64,000 nt of DNA from Promethearchaeota archaeon (GTDB taxonomy: Archaea; Asgardarchaeota; Lokiarchaeia; Sigyniarchaeales; Promethearchaeaceae), in assembly GCA_016933055.1 (NCBI GenBank), contig JAFGBS010000009.1:261590-325589 (forward strand), written 5' to 3'. How positions within the stretch are numbered: the stretch's first letter is position 1; the number at the start of each line of letters is the position of its first letter. The translations under genes and the position numbers were made by a program. The notes beneath the pieces were generated by a model. That model saw only the letters and a list, made by a program, of their open reading frames with translations, was not told the origin of the DNA and ran no database searches. Of this stretch, positions 8,946-17,946 are shown in pieces.

Positions 8946-10286
8946 TTAATCTAATTCGCTTAGTCCGAATGAAACATCCAAAATTTCTGAAAATAATTGG
9001 GGAGATATCGAAAGGAAATATACAAACTTTTCTTGATCAAGATTGGACAACGATGTCTTATTTGATGCGTTATGTATGAGATTGGACGGTTGCATTAATC
9101 CAATTCGATCTAAATTTTTAATTAATTTATGAAATTGGGACCTTTCAAAGACACAATCAATACTTTCACAAGCAATATTGTACATATACATTAATTCCCC
9201 ATAAGAAATATAATATCGGTTCTGCGATTGGAAAAAGGAACATATATTATCTAATGCTAATCGATCTATAATTTCCGTGTCCGAAACGAATTCTGCTATG
9301 CTTATCTCATTAATAGTGTATCCTTTAAGTTGGAATCGACACGCATCCTGGATCTGGCTTGTATCGGCAATGTATCCATTTGATTGGATGATTGGATATA
9401 ATTCACGCAAAACTTGAATGCATTTTTCTGGCACACAACAATCAAATTCACAGACCATGTCAGTGATATATCGAATTATATTGATTTCTATGGGGCTCTT
9501 GAATGCAAGTTCACAGCGATCGCTAATGATTCTCTCCAAGATTGAAGGTTTGTATGTAGAGAGTTGAATCTGGAAATCTGATTTATGAATTTCAGCAAGA
9601 TATGGAGAACTTTTCAGCAGGTTAAAACTCGTCACTAAGGAACAAGATAGGGAAGCACATACACTTTTAAGTTTATTGATTAGAGTAGGTTGCATGTATT
9701 CCGTGGAGTCGAAAAAGAAGAAAAAAGTTGATTGCGGGGTTTTAGTTAGTGTTTTGGAAATTAAATGTGTTAATAAATTCATTTGGGTTACCATAGTTGC
9801 TTTCATTATGGGTCTTGGATCTATTTTATAGTCAAATGTGTTCGAGAGTGTATTAATTAGGAAAAACAAGATTTCTTCTGGTTTCTTTTTCTCACAATTC
9901 ACGTAACAAGATTGAATGGTTAAATTTGGTTCTTCTGCATTGTTTTTTAATCCATTTTGAGAAATCCCCAATTCTTGTATAACCTTTCTCGTAAGAGATG
10001 TTTTTCCTACTCCGTTTAGTCCATACAAAGACAAAATTAGTGGAAATTGATCATGGATAGAATCACTTAAAATGGATTTCAGAATATTGCGTTCTTTTTG
10101 TAACCCGATGAGATTAGGGGGTAAAAAATGAGGATCAAATAAAGCACGGGGCCCCATATATTCTAACCGGTAATGAGATTTTGACGACATATTGTATATT
10201 TCTGGAAACCTATAAAAAGTGGTATAAAAATGATAGAATCTCAGTGGGCTTATGGTATACCGAATTTCCGAAAGTGAAATTTTCAA
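8946..10286 (-). CDS. Divergent Orc1/Cdc6-like AAA+ ATPase with winged helix
   Basis: It resembles archaeal replication initiators: an N-terminal entry ALFDPHFLPPNLIGLQKE near residue 47, Walker A GLNGVGKTSL near 87, a hydrophobic Walker B ending FFFFFDSTEY near 195, and a C-terminal winged-helix region from about 330 (ISYGELMYMYNIACESIDC). The usual DE(ID) of Walker B is replaced by DS, so ATP hydrolysis may be weak. The start may be internal, at ATG 10190. It is divergent from the ribbon-helix-helix gene. It could be an origin-binding initiator, a plasmid-type Orc1, or an AAA+ regulator. I see no convincing origin-recognition repeats nearby. Confidence 0.72.
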   Translation of the reverse strand: MKISLSEIRYTISPLRFYHFYTTFYRFPEIYNMSSKSHYRLEYMGPRALFDPHFLPPNLIGLQKERNILKSILSDSIHDQFPLILSLYGLNGVGKTSLTRKVIQELGISQNGLKNNAEEPNLTIQSCYVNCEKKKPEEILFFLINTLSNTFDYKIDPRPIMKATMVTQMNLLTHLISKTLTKTPQSTFFFFFDSTEYMQPTLINKLKSVCASLSCSLVTSFNLLKSSPYLAEIHKSDFQIQLSTYKPSILERIISDRCELAFKSPIEINIIRYITDMVCEFDCCVPEKCIQVLRELYPIIQSNGYIADTSQIQDACRFQLKGYTINEISIAEFVSDTEIIDRLALDNICSFFQSQNRYYISYGELMYMYNIACESIDCVFERSQFHKLIKNLDRIGLMQPSNLIHNASNKTSLSNLDQEKFVYFLSISPQLFSEILDVSFGLSELD

Positions 10287-10349
10287 AAAGACAGACGAGT
10301 AGATGGAACAAGAATGTTAAAATTTGCCTTTTATTATAATAACCTTTTT

Positions 10350-10367
10350 GTATATACTTGGTATATA
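10350..10367. promoter_or_regulatory. Dyad operator overlapping the TATA box of the RHH gene
   Basis: GTATATAC-TTG-GTATATAA: TATATAC and GTATATA arms form a perfect 7-base inverted repeat around TTG. It lies 25 bases before the ATG at 10375, exactly where the TATA box of a leaderless transcript would be. The same GTATATAC/GTATATAA pair recurs at 10619-10637. Autorepression by the encoded RHH protein is inference. Confidence 0.55.
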
Positions 10368-10374
10368 ACATATA

Positions 10375-10626
10375 ATGAATCAAGGAAAAAAACTTATCAC
10401 CCTTAAAATAGATGAAGAAGATCTGAACAGATGGAATGCTTTTTGTAAAGAAAAAAATCTCAGTAGAACTGAACTTATTCGCCTTTCTGTTGGTGAATAT
10501 ATACAAGATATCAAAAAGGATAAATTATTATTACATTACACACGAATTTTGACCACTAAAATAGAGCAAAACTTTGATGAAATAAAAGATATGTTACGGG
10601 AAAAGTTCACCCAAGAGGGTATATAA
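10375..10626 (+). CDS. Ribbon-helix-helix (CopG/Arc-type) DNA-binding protein
   Basis: This 83-residue protein begins with a classic RHH fold: strand KKLITLKIDEEDLNRWNAFC (residues 4-23), helix, turn NLSRTELIRLSVGEY and second helix. The C-terminal half is a helical segment (IKKDKLLLHYTR ... EIKDMLREKFTQ) likely to oligomerise. RHH dimers bind short palindromes through the N-terminal strand. Two near-identical dyads flank the gene, one over its own probable TATA box and one at its stop codon, suggesting autoregulation and possibly control of the downstream thermosome gene. Confidence 0.85.
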   Translation: MNQGKKLITLKIDEEDLNRWNAFCKEKNLSRTELIRLSVGEYIQDIKKDKLLLHYTRILTTKIEQNFDEIKDMLREKFTQEGI

Positions 10627-10637
10627 AGAGTATATAC
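10619..10637. promoter_or_regulatory. Second copy of the GTATATA dyad at the RHH stop codon
   Basis: GTATATAA-AGA-GTATATAC overlaps the stop codon of the RHH gene, 78 bases upstream of the thermosome start. It contains the same two octamers as the dyad at 10350-10367, in reversed order. It could be an operator that couples thermosome expression to the RHH protein, or simply autoregulatory. Confidence 0.45.
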
Positions 10638-10714
10638 TAGCCTTTAAATCAAATCTAACTTTTTATGACTTAGACGTATTTATATGATACAGTAGGAAAA
10701 AAGGTAAAACAAAC

Positions 10715-12403
10715 ATGTCACAATTAGGTGGAGTACCGGTTATTATTTTAAAAGAAGGTACAGAATCAACTAAAGGTAAAGGAGCTCGAAGTAAGAATAT
10801 TCAAGCCATTCAAGCAGTGGCTGAAGCCGTTAAAACCACTCTTGGCCCACGTGGAATGGATAAAATGCTTGTCGATAGTTTGGGTGATGTAACTATCACT
10901 AATGATGGAGCAACCATTCTTGATAAACTAGACGTGGACCATCCTGGTGCGAAAATGGCAGTAGAAATTGCCAAAAACCAAGATGATCAGGTTGGAGACG
11001 GAACAACTAGCGCTGTAATTGTAGCTGCTCAGCTCCTAATTGTAGCTGAAGAACTTATGGAACAAGGCGTTCATCCGAACACTATAGCAAATGGTTTTCG
11101 AAAAGCATTGACCAAGACACTTGAAATAATTAATGAAATTGCCAAGGATACTGAGAACGACCCTAAAATTTTGAAGCAGTGCGCTATTACAACTATGAAC
11201 TCTAAAGGGGTAGCAGGTCAAAAGGAATTCTTTGCTGACATAGCCGTAGATGTAATGCTTAAAGTCTATGAAGAAGGTAACACCTCTTATGAGTCAGTAA
11301 AGAACGTGGTAGTGCTCAAAAAAAAGGGAAAATCCCTAAAAGAAACTGAAGTAATTTCAGGAATTGTATTGGAAAAAGAGCCCGTACATCCTCTTATGCC
11401 TAAATTTATAACCGGTGGTCTGAAAATAGCAACAATAGCTCATGCGTTTGAAATCAAAAAAACAGAATTTAGTTCCGAATTGCGAATAACCTCTGCAGAT
11501 CAAATGCAGCAGTTTCTAGATAGAGAGGAAGAGGTTATGAAGAAATTTGCCGACAAACTGAAGGAAATGGGTGTTCAAGTTGTTATAAACCAAAAAGGTA
11601 TAGAAGATACAGCCGCGCATTATCTCAACAAAGCTGGAATATTCGCAGTCAAATCAGTAACAAAATCGGATCTGGAGAAACTCGCACGCGCAACTGGTGC
11701 AAGTATAGTAGAAGATATTTTTACGATGGATGAAAGTGATCTTGGTTTTGCTGAAGAAATTGAATGCAAAAGTATTGCTGGTGATGATCTGATTTTCATC
11801 AGTGGATGCAAGGATCCAAAAACGCTCACAGTATTAATCCGGGGTGGAACTAACTCGGTTATTGAAGAAGCTGAACGCACTCTTCACGATGCTCTTTCGG
11901 TTATCGGGACTTTACTTGACAAAAAAAGATATGTCGGTGGGGGAGGGGCTGTGGAAATGGAAATCTCGGCGAGGTTATTGGACTTTTCTTCCCAAGAAAA
12001 AGGAAAAGAGCAACTGGCAATTGAATCCTTCGCCCGAAGCTTGGAATGTATTCCAATTACCTTAGCAGAAAATGCTGGTATTGAGCCCATAGATATAATT
12101 GCAAAGCTCCGTTCTAAACACGCTAAACCAGGCAATGATGGATGGGGTTTAGAGATCTATGAAGGGAAACCAAAGAATAATTACACTACTGGTGTAATTG
12201 AACCCGCTGCAAGTATCCAAACATTCATCAAATCTTCAACGGAGTTAGCAGTATTAATCTTACGAATTGATGAAATGATCAAGGCAAGGAAAACAGAAGG
12301 ACCACCACCTGGTATGGGCGGAATGGGTGGAATGCCTCCTGGTATGGGTGGTATGGGCGGAATGGGTGGAATGCCCCCTGGTATGGGTGGAATGGATTAC
12401 TAA
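10715..12403 (+). CDS. thsA: Thermosome (group II chaperonin) subunit
   Basis: It is an ATP-dependent chaperonin subunit (CCT/thermosome). Conserved blocks are [20 protein letters not shown] (residues 31-50), the NDGATIL motif near 63, the [14 protein letters not shown]-binding stretch near 91, and [11 protein letters not shown] near 410. The 562 residues end in the methionine/glycine-rich tail typical of archaeal chaperonins, made of tandem GMGG/PPGM units. Numerous tail repeats suggest polymorphism by slippage. Promoter: a TATA-like TTTATATG stands near 10678-10685. It appears monocistronic. Confidence 0.97.
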   Translation: MSQLGGVPVIILKEGTESTKGKGARSKNIQAIQAVAEAVKTTLGPRGMDKMLVDSLGDVTITNDGATILDKLDVDHPGAKMAVEIAKNQDDQVGDGTTSAVIVAAQLLIVAEELMEQGVHPNTIANGFRKALTKTLEIINEIAKDTENDPKILKQCAITTMNSKGVAGQKEFFADIAVDVMLKVYEEGNTSYESVKNVVVLKKKGKSLKETEVISGIVLEKEPVHPLMPKFITGGLKIATIAHAFEIKKTEFSSELRITSADQMQQFLDREEEVMKKFADKLKEMGVQVVINQKGIEDTAAHYLNKAGIFAVKSVTKSDLEKLARATGASIVEDIFTMDESDLGFAEEIECKSIAGDDLIFISGCKDPKTLTVLIRGGTNSVIEEAERTLHDALSVIGTLLDKKRYVGGGGAVEMEISARLLDFSSQEKGKEQLAIESFARSLECIPITLAENAGIEPIDIIAKLRSKHAKPGNDGWGLEIYEGKPKNNYTTGVIEPAASIQTFIKSSTELAVLILRIDEMIKARKTEGPPPGMGGMGGMPPGMGGMGGMGGMPPGMGGMDY

Positions 12404-12775
12404 AACAATATCAAATGCCTATTAATTTCTATTTTTATTTTTTTCTATTTTTTATTTTTCCCGTTAGTCAATTTGAAGACCATAGTCCATCTTCCTAATT
12501 TTATTCTATAGACTACGCTAAAAGCCTATTTCTAAGAACCCTACCACGAAATAGGTCTTTTAGCGTAGGAGCACCTAAAACCCAAAGGTATGCTATTGTA
12601 TCAATTCGGAGCAATATTACGATAGTAGAACGTTAAAACGCCTACATTTTTTACCGATCGGGTGGTATATATGTTGATTAGTCAAAAAAAATATTCAAAA
12701 TTTAACGAGATATACTCATTTTTTATTACTGCGTTAACACAAGCGCATTTTTATCAATTATTCACACTTTAGAAT
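12404..12775. other. Long gap holding a T-rich terminator and a 20-bp hairpin
   Basis: The region opens with a T-rich run (near 12427-12460) fitting an archaeal terminator for the thermosome. It then holds a large inverted repeat (separate entry). A second, partial similarity exists: the string GCTATTGTATCAAT near 12591 resembles GCTAATGTATCAAT near 18750. No reliable ORF appears. The region marks the left edge of the accessory island. Confidence 0.6.
12513..12568. repeat. Strong imperfect palindrome, 20-base arms
   Basis: CTACGCTAAAAGCCTATTTC (12513-12532) pairs with GAAATAGGTCTTTTAGCGTAG (12548-12568) with one bulged base and a 15-base loop. This is the strongest hairpin I found in the window. 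It could be a terminator, a structured small RNA, a MITE end or a recombination site. No target duplication is seen. Confidence 0.6.
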
Positions 12776-13657
12776 ATGGAGGATTTATGGAATGAGGTCA
12801 CTGAAAAGGACTTTTTCGAATCATGCTTAAAAAATTTCAGTTCACCAGAGCAAATTTTCTATATAACTGATAGTGGAGAATATTTAGCCTATTGGCCAAA
12901 AAATTATAGTGGGGAAAAAAAAACACTTCAAAGCAGAAATTCATTAATAGGAAGTTATACAGAGAAATTTACGGCAGATATTTTCAAATCATTGCTAAGA
13001 ACCAATAAATTATTTGTGATCCAAGGTGCAATTTGTGAACAAATTGGACTTACTTCTAAATCTCCAGCTGACGTTGCAATTTGCACAGTTAATAAAAAAA
13101 TCTTAGAACCAGATGAAATTAAATTACTTATTGAAGTAAAAATGTCAATTGTGTGGAATTGGCAGTATTTTCCACAAAAACTATCAGATAATCTAATATG
13201 CATTGGGGATTATATGAGTCATCAAGGGAATCCCGGTCTGTTAAGATCTGATAGTATGTTAAAAGCAATTGGAAAAAGCATTAATATAAGAGTAAGTGGG
13301 AATTCAGCTTCCAAAATCCCTATTCTAGTTTTAGGAAATACACCGATTGCTAATTCATATTACGATAAGGTAGATCATTTATGCAAATCAGGCGTAATTC
13401 AAGGTTTTTACTCTTTAAACCCAACTCCAATCATTGATGATAATAGAAATATAAAATCAACTAAAGAGTTGGGATTTATTAGGATCGATTCAATCGATGA
13501 ACTAAATGGATTAATCGAAAATCTGCTGAATAAAGATAATGAATATTTTTCCAGCATGATAAATAAACAAGAGCTAGGCAGAATTATTGAATTAGCAAAT
13601 AAAAAACCAACTTACGAAGAAAAGGTTGAGGAATTTTTAAAACTAATCAGAAAATAA
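12776..13657 (+). CDS. Probable Type II restriction endonuclease (PD-(D/E)xK)
   Basis: It is 293 residues, with ATG 12776, and ends 15 bases before a DNA methylase gene. A PD-(D/E)xK-like core is visible: SPADVAIC with Asp99, then about 20 residues later LLIEVKMS with Glu120 and Lys122. The combination with the adjacent methylase makes it the restriction partner. I cannot name a family or recognition site. It would cleave unmodified foreign DNA. Codon composition is AT-rich as elsewhere in the island. Alternative: a nuclease of another class, but the methylase pairing favours restriction. Confidence 0.7.
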   Translation: MEDLWNEVTEKDFFESCLKNFSSPEQIFYITDSGEYLAYWPKNYSGEKKTLQSRNSLIGSYTEKFTADIFKSLLRTNKLFVIQGAICEQIGLTSKSPADVAICTVNKKILEPDEIKLLIEVKMSIVWNWQYFPQKLSDNLICIGDYMSHQGNPGLLRSDSMLKAIGKSINIRVSGNSASKIPILVLGNTPIANSYYDKVDHLCKSGVIQGFYSLNPTPIIDDNRNIKSTKELGFIRIDSIDELNGLIENLLNKDNEYFSSMINKQELGRIIELANKKPTYEEKVEEFLKLIRK

Positions 13658-13672
13658 AAATGTGAAATATTC

Positions 13673-14596
13673 ATGGCGGATGAAACTCAAAAAGAAACGA
13701 AAAGCTCTAAAACCAGCGCATTTGGGGTATCAAAGAGAGAAAATCACGACTCATCTCAATTCTATGACTCAAATCTCTATAAAAGCTTAAAAAAACTCAA
13801 AAAAATCAAATATGTGGACAATTCTAAAATAATTCCTGATAATGTGCTAGATCATATTCATCTACATGATAGCCGAGATATGAGTTTAATTCCAGATGAA
13901 TCTGTACATCTCATGATTACATCTCCACCGTATAACGTGACAAAAGAATATGATGAAGATTTAACATTAAATGAATATTTAGAACTGTTGAGCAAGGTTT
14001 TCAAAGAAACTTGGAGAGTGTTGGTTCCGGGGGGTCGCGTCGCTATCAACATCGCCAATGTCGGAAGAAAGCCCTATATCCCCCTACATGCTTATGTTGT
14101 TAATATTATGGATGATATTGGATTTCATATGCGTGGTGAGTTGATCTGGGATAAAGGATCATCAGCGGGAGTATCCACAGCTTGGGGTTCCTTTGCTTCT
14201 GCTAGTGATCCATGTTTAAGAGATGTGCATGAATACATCCTCATTTTCTCTAAAATTACAAATAAATTAGAGAAATTGGATAGGCAATCGACAATTGAAA
14301 AACCAGATTTTGTGGAGTGGTCTAAATCGATTTGGCGGTTTTCTGCTGTTAGTGCGAAAAAAGTAGGTCATCCAGCTCCATTTCCTGAAGAGCTACCATC
14401 CAGATTAATTCAATTCTATAGTTATAAAGGAGATGTTATACTAGATCCTTTCATTGGTAGCGGAACAACTGCAATAGCAGCATATAATTTGAATAGACAT
14501 TATATTGGTTTTGACATTGCATCAGAATATGTAGATCTAGCGAAAATAAAACTTAAAGAGATTAAATCCAAGAAGAAAATAATTGATTTCATGTAA
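13673..14596 (+). CDS. DNA methyltransferase, beta class (SPPY type)
   Basis: It modifies host DNA at the sites cut by the upstream nuclease. The catalytic motif IV is ITSPPYNV (near residues 82-89) and the AdoMet-binding motif I is DPFIGSGTT (258-266), giving the beta order, motif IV before motif I. SPPY is typical of N4-cytosine or N6-adenine methylases. The target-recognition region would lie between them. There is a short Lys-rich N-terminal extension (residues 1-45). It is 307 residues, in the normal range. With 12776-13657 it makes a compact Type II restriction-modification operon. Confidence 0.88.
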   Translation: MADETQKETKSSKTSAFGVSKRENHDSSQFYDSNLYKSLKKLKKIKYVDNSKIIPDNVLDHIHLHDSRDMSLIPDESVHLMITSPPYNVTKEYDEDLTLNEYLELLSKVFKETWRVLVPGGRVAINIANVGRKPYIPLHAYVVNIMDDIGFHMRGELIWDKGSSAGVSTAWGSFASASDPCLRDVHEYILIFSKITNKLEKLDRQSTIEKPDFVEWSKSIWRFSAVSAKKVGHPAPFPEELPSRLIQFYSYKGDVILDPFIGSGTTAIAAYNLNRHYIGFDIASEYVDLAKIKLKEIKSKKKIIDFM

Positions 14597-14635
14597 AACC
14601 CCTTCTCTCTTCTTTTAAGAAAAATTAAGAAGATT

Positions 14636-14669
14636 AAGTGAAAAAGGCTTCCATAATTTTCACTTTTTT
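14636..14669 (+). terminator. Hairpin terminator after the restriction-modification operon
   Basis: AAGTGAAAA (14636-14644) pairs perfectly with TTTTCACTT (14657-14665) around a 12-base loop and is followed by a T-run. Its position 40 bases after the methylase stop fits an intrinsic-type terminator. Confidence 0.55.
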
Positions 14670-14822
14670 AATTTTTGTTTGGTGTTCGCACAACCAAAGT
14701 TGGTTAGTAGTAAGTTTGGGGCATTCACCAAAATAGCTATGGGTTCATCTCCCAATAAAAACTATTAACCTACAGCACACTAGAAACTTAAATGCTTGAT
14801 CTCGATCCACAACTTGATTAGG

Positions 14823-16334
14823 GTGAAAATTCTACTTGATACGAATATCATTATAAAAAATGCAGAAGGAACACAATTCACTGATGAAATTCAGCAACTT
14901 TTAGACCTAATAGTTACATTAGGGCACGAAATTTATACTCATCAAGCTACAAAAATTGATTTTGAACGTGACTTAGATGAGAAACATAAAGAAAAGATGC
15001 TTAAGACTCTTGGATCCCATCAAATTCTAGATATTCAGCTAGATTATCGAAAAGACGATTCTTTCAAACAGATTGTAGGAAAACCAAAAGTTGGCAGTAA
15101 TAACGACGTTGATAATAAATTATTATATTCTCTTTTTTCACAAAATGTTGATTTTCTGATTACAGATGATCTTGGGATTCATCGAAAGTCTGAGGAGCTA
15201 AAAATTGCTGATTGTGTTCTCACTTCATTAGGAGCTCTTCATTTCTTTAATGTTCTTAAGAAAGGAGTAAAATATTATGTACCAAGTATTCAACATGTTC
15301 TATGTGCTTCACTTAACTTATCTGATCCAATATTTGATAAATTGAAGAAGGATTATTTGGTGGAAAAATTTTCAATTTGGTGGAAAAAAATTGACGAGGA
15401 AGGAAGGAAAGCATTTGTATATCGTAAAAATGATGGATTCATTGGAGCTTTATTGATCTTAAAGAGAGAAAATGAATCAAACATGGAATTTACTCCATCT
15501 CTCCCAAAAAAAAGACGAGTTAAAATTTGCTCATTGATTGTATCTTCAACTGGAATGAAGATTGGTGAATTGTTAATTAAAATTGCTGTGGATCATGCAA
15601 TTAAATATAATATCAAAGAAATCTATCTTACTCATTTTATTGATGAAATTGATTATCTTATTGACCTTATCAATAAATACGGCTTTAAAGAATGGGGAGT
15701 AAAGGTAGATGGGGAGAAACTATACCTTAAGTCTTTGCATAAAAAAGATATTTCTAGAAAAAACCTTACTCCTGAGTTACGAGCTCGAATCGCATCAAAA
15801 TTTTATCCTTTCATCTATGATGGAAATTTAGCGAATAAGTTCATTGTTCCAATAAAACCACAATTTCATTCAGTTTTGTTCAAAGACTACTCTGGTCAGA
15901 AGACTATAGATGAATTTTTTGGGGGAATTGACGTCCCAGGTAATACGATCAAAAAAGCTTATCTCTGTCTTTCTAATATCAAGAAAATAAAGAAAGGAGA
16001 TATTCTTCTGTTCTATCTCTCAGGAGAAAAGAAATTAACCGCTTTGGGTGTTGTCGATGAAATCTATGTTAATCAACAAGATTCGAATGAGATTATTCGT
16101 AGAGTTAGTAATCGAACGGTTTATTCTCAATCAGAAATCGAGGAAATGGCGAAAAAGAACGTGCTGGTAATAATATTTATTCATAAGTTCTACGCAAAGC
16201 CGACAAATCTCCCAGATTTGATAAAATGGGGAGTAATTAAAAGAGCACCACAATCAATAGGAGAAATCTCACACGATAGTTATATAAGACTGAAAGAGAA
16301 TAAAGTAATCAATGCAGATTTTACTCTCAATTAA
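14823..16334 (+). CDS. PIN domain fused to GNAT acetyltransferase and PUA/EVE-like domain
   Basis: Three regions are visible. At the N-terminus a PIN nuclease-like domain: VKILLDTNIII (first Asp) and FLITDDLGIH near residue 115 (paired Asp). In the middle, about 190-300, a GNAT domain: RVKICSLIVSSTGMKIGELL, with an acetyl-CoA-binding G-x-x-x-G pattern. At the C-terminus, about 380-460, a PUA/EVE-like beta barrel: KKGDILLFYLSGEKKLTAL. The frame opens at TTG 14796, but GTG 14823 begins directly at the PIN strand and suits a leaderless start. It overlaps the next gene by 23 bases. I infer RNA or nucleic-acid targeting plus acetylation; no described system is known to me. Confidence 0.75.
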   Translation: MKILLDTNIIIKNAEGTQFTDEIQQLLDLIVTLGHEIYTHQATKIDFERDLDEKHKEKMLKTLGSHQILDIQLDYRKDDSFKQIVGKPKVGSNNDVDNKLLYSLFSQNVDFLITDDLGIHRKSEELKIADCVLTSLGALHFFNVLKKGVKYYVPSIQHVLCASLNLSDPIFDKLKKDYLVEKFSIWWKKIDEEGRKAFVYRKNDGFIGALLILKRENESNMEFTPSLPKKRRVKICSLIVSSTGMKIGELLIKIAVDHAIKYNIKEIYLTHFIDEIDYLIDLINKYGFKEWGVKVDGEKLYLKSLHKKDISRKNLTPELRARIASKFYPFIYDGNLANKFIVPIKPQFHSVLFKDYSGQKTIDEFFGGIDVPGNTIKKAYLCLSNIKKIKKGDILLFYLSGEKKLTALGVVDEIYVNQQDSNEIIRRVSNRTVYSQSEIEEMAKKNVLVIIFIHKFYAKPTNLPDLIKWGVIKRAPQSIGEISHDSYIRLKENKVINADFTLN

Positions 16335-16752
16335 GCCCAAGTATGTTCAATCTATATTCAATAAAACCAAACTATTTGAGTTCAGGAGAGTAATCCCAAA
16401 GCAACGATCCGTTGATAAAGTTATTATTTATTCCTCAAACCCAAAGAAGCGAATCGTGGGATATTTTATCATTGAAAAGATCATCAGTGAATCTCCTGAA
16501 GAAATTTGGGACAAGTGTAAATTGCACGCAGGTATCGATAAAAAGGAATTCTTTAAGTATTTTCAAGGAAAAACTACAGCCCACGCTATCCAGATCAAGA
16601 AAGTAACTAAATTTAGGAAGGAGATTGACCCAAAAGACGTAGATCCTCAATTTCGACCCCCTCAATCTTTCAGTTATGTTCAACCTGGTCAAGAATTATA
16701 TCAAATTGCTGAAGAGTCTGCCCCACCTTCCGGATTAGATGCATATTTTTGA
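16312..16752 (+). CDS. ASCH/PUA-like domain protein
   Basis: A 146-residue protein with the ASCH signature: LLSIKPKYVQSIFNKTKLFE at the start, an FRR segment, VIIYSSNPKKRIVGYF near 37-52, and FRPPQSFSYV near the C-terminus. ASCH domains bind RNA or modified nucleic acids. It starts inside the end of the PIN-GNAT gene (overlap 16312-16334), so translation is probably coupled. A C-terminal acidic tail follows. It is likely the partner subunit or antitoxin-like counterpart of the preceding protein, which is inference. Confidence 0.8.
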   Translation: MQILLSIKPKYVQSIFNKTKLFEFRRVIPKQRSVDKVIIYSSNPKKRIVGYFIIEKIISESPEEIWDKCKLHAGIDKKEFFKYFQGKTTAHAIQIKKVTKFRKEIDPKDVDPQFRPPQSFSYVQPGQELYQIAEESAPPSGLDAYF

Positions 16753-16847
16753 TGCAAAACAAACATTCATAAATAAATATCTATCTTTCAAATATAAATA
16801 TCGATTTAGATATATAAGAGAAGAGGAGCGAACTCATAGAATATTTT

Positions 16848-17874
16848 ATGAATTGTTGGTGCGCTTTATATCCAAATGTGAAAAATAAGGATATTAGAAT
16901 TTCAGATTTGGAGCGAATTAAATACATGCATTTGTAAGAATCCGGATTATATTGATCCCAATGCGAATCAGATCAACCCCGAAAACCTTACCGTCTTAAT
17001 TTCTGGACCGTTTTCTATCTACCATCAGCTTAAGGATATTGCCACGAAATACCGCGATAGTCTCAATCCGAAGAGTAAAGCAGCAAAAGAAGAAAAGAAA
17101 GAAAAAGAAGAAGAAGACTCCCAACAAGATCTAAAAAAATCAGAAATTTATCTCCAGAAGTTGTGGAGCTACCTTCAAATCGTTATAAATGATGGGAAGA
17201 TCTATTACAGTCCTTATCCTGTTTATTATGAGAGCAATAAGCCCAAGACACAACACCTAATTGCCCAGGAAACACAAAATAGTTTTTAAAAGCAGTCAAA
17301 TGCAAAGATCGGTCTATTTTATCATTCTATTCCTAGAGCACTCCTCCAGGCACATTATTCTGTAATCAGTACGAAAGTAACCAAAGTGAAGTATCCAGAC
17401 TATTTAGCGAAGTGTGAATTTGAAGAGTGGGAAGATTTTGATGAGGAATGGGAGATACGCAGACGGCTAGAGGACGGAGAAGGAGTTGGAAGGTCAATCT
17501 ACTTAGAAAATGACTATCCTCCTAACAAAGCATCAAAAGTTTACATTCATAATCAAGCTCGAACGATATTGAAGACAGCATTCGACATTATACCTCCAGA
17601 CCAGTTTACTGTAAATCCAGATCTCAGGCAGCTATTTGGATATGTGTTAGAATATCAACCCCGATTCCTTGAGAGGTATTTAGAGGATATAATAGAGAAA
17701 AATGATATTGGAACCTTCGAGCCAGATTATAAAACATTCATGAAAGACCTTCAACCCTTGCTTGATATGGTGGTTATTCATGGATTTTGGGAAACGGCAT
17801 TCCAGACCCATGTTAGTATGCATCCCTACTACTATCATGATGTTATGAAAAATTATTTGATATCTAAAATCTAA
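16848..17874 (+). pseudogene. Broken gene with a frameshift and an in-frame TAA
   Basis: The reading starts at ATG 16848 (MNCWCALYPNV...) and stops at 16937. A second frame continues it from about 16930 (TCICKNPDYIDPNANQ...) to a TAA at 17287-17289. The same frame continues beyond that TAA (KQSNAKIGLFYHS...) into a 162-residue open frame, whose GTG 17386 is in phase, ending at 17874. With frameshift and stop repaired it would be about 340 residues: a CxC...CxC zinc finger, a Lys/Glu-rich charged linker, and a helical C-terminal domain (FEPDYKTFMKDLQPLLDMV). The family is not recognised. An alternative is two separate genes or a sequencing error. Confidence 0.6.
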
Positions 17875-17888
17875 AGCAATTTTGAATA

Positions 17889-17912
17889 CTAAACAGTCCT
17901 CTAAACAGTCCT
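17889..17912. repeat. Tandem 12-base duplication
   Basis: CTAAACAGTCCT occurs twice in direct tandem at 17889-17900 and 17901-17912, right after the broken gene. A recent small duplication or slippage is likely. No function is proposed. Confidence 0.6.
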
Positions 17913-17946
17913 CAAATCTTTAATTGTCATACTGCCTCTCATTTGT

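Noticed and set aside
10210..10506. 98-residue minus-strand ORF over the RHH gene
   Set aside because: No conserved motif, overlaps a clear RHH gene in antisense and the Orc1/Cdc6-like start.
14735..14760. T-arm-like hairpin TGGG-TTCATCT-CCCA, possible tRNA
   Set aside because: The loop lacks the conserved A58 position and there is no acceptor stem or anticodon arm in the neighbouring bases.
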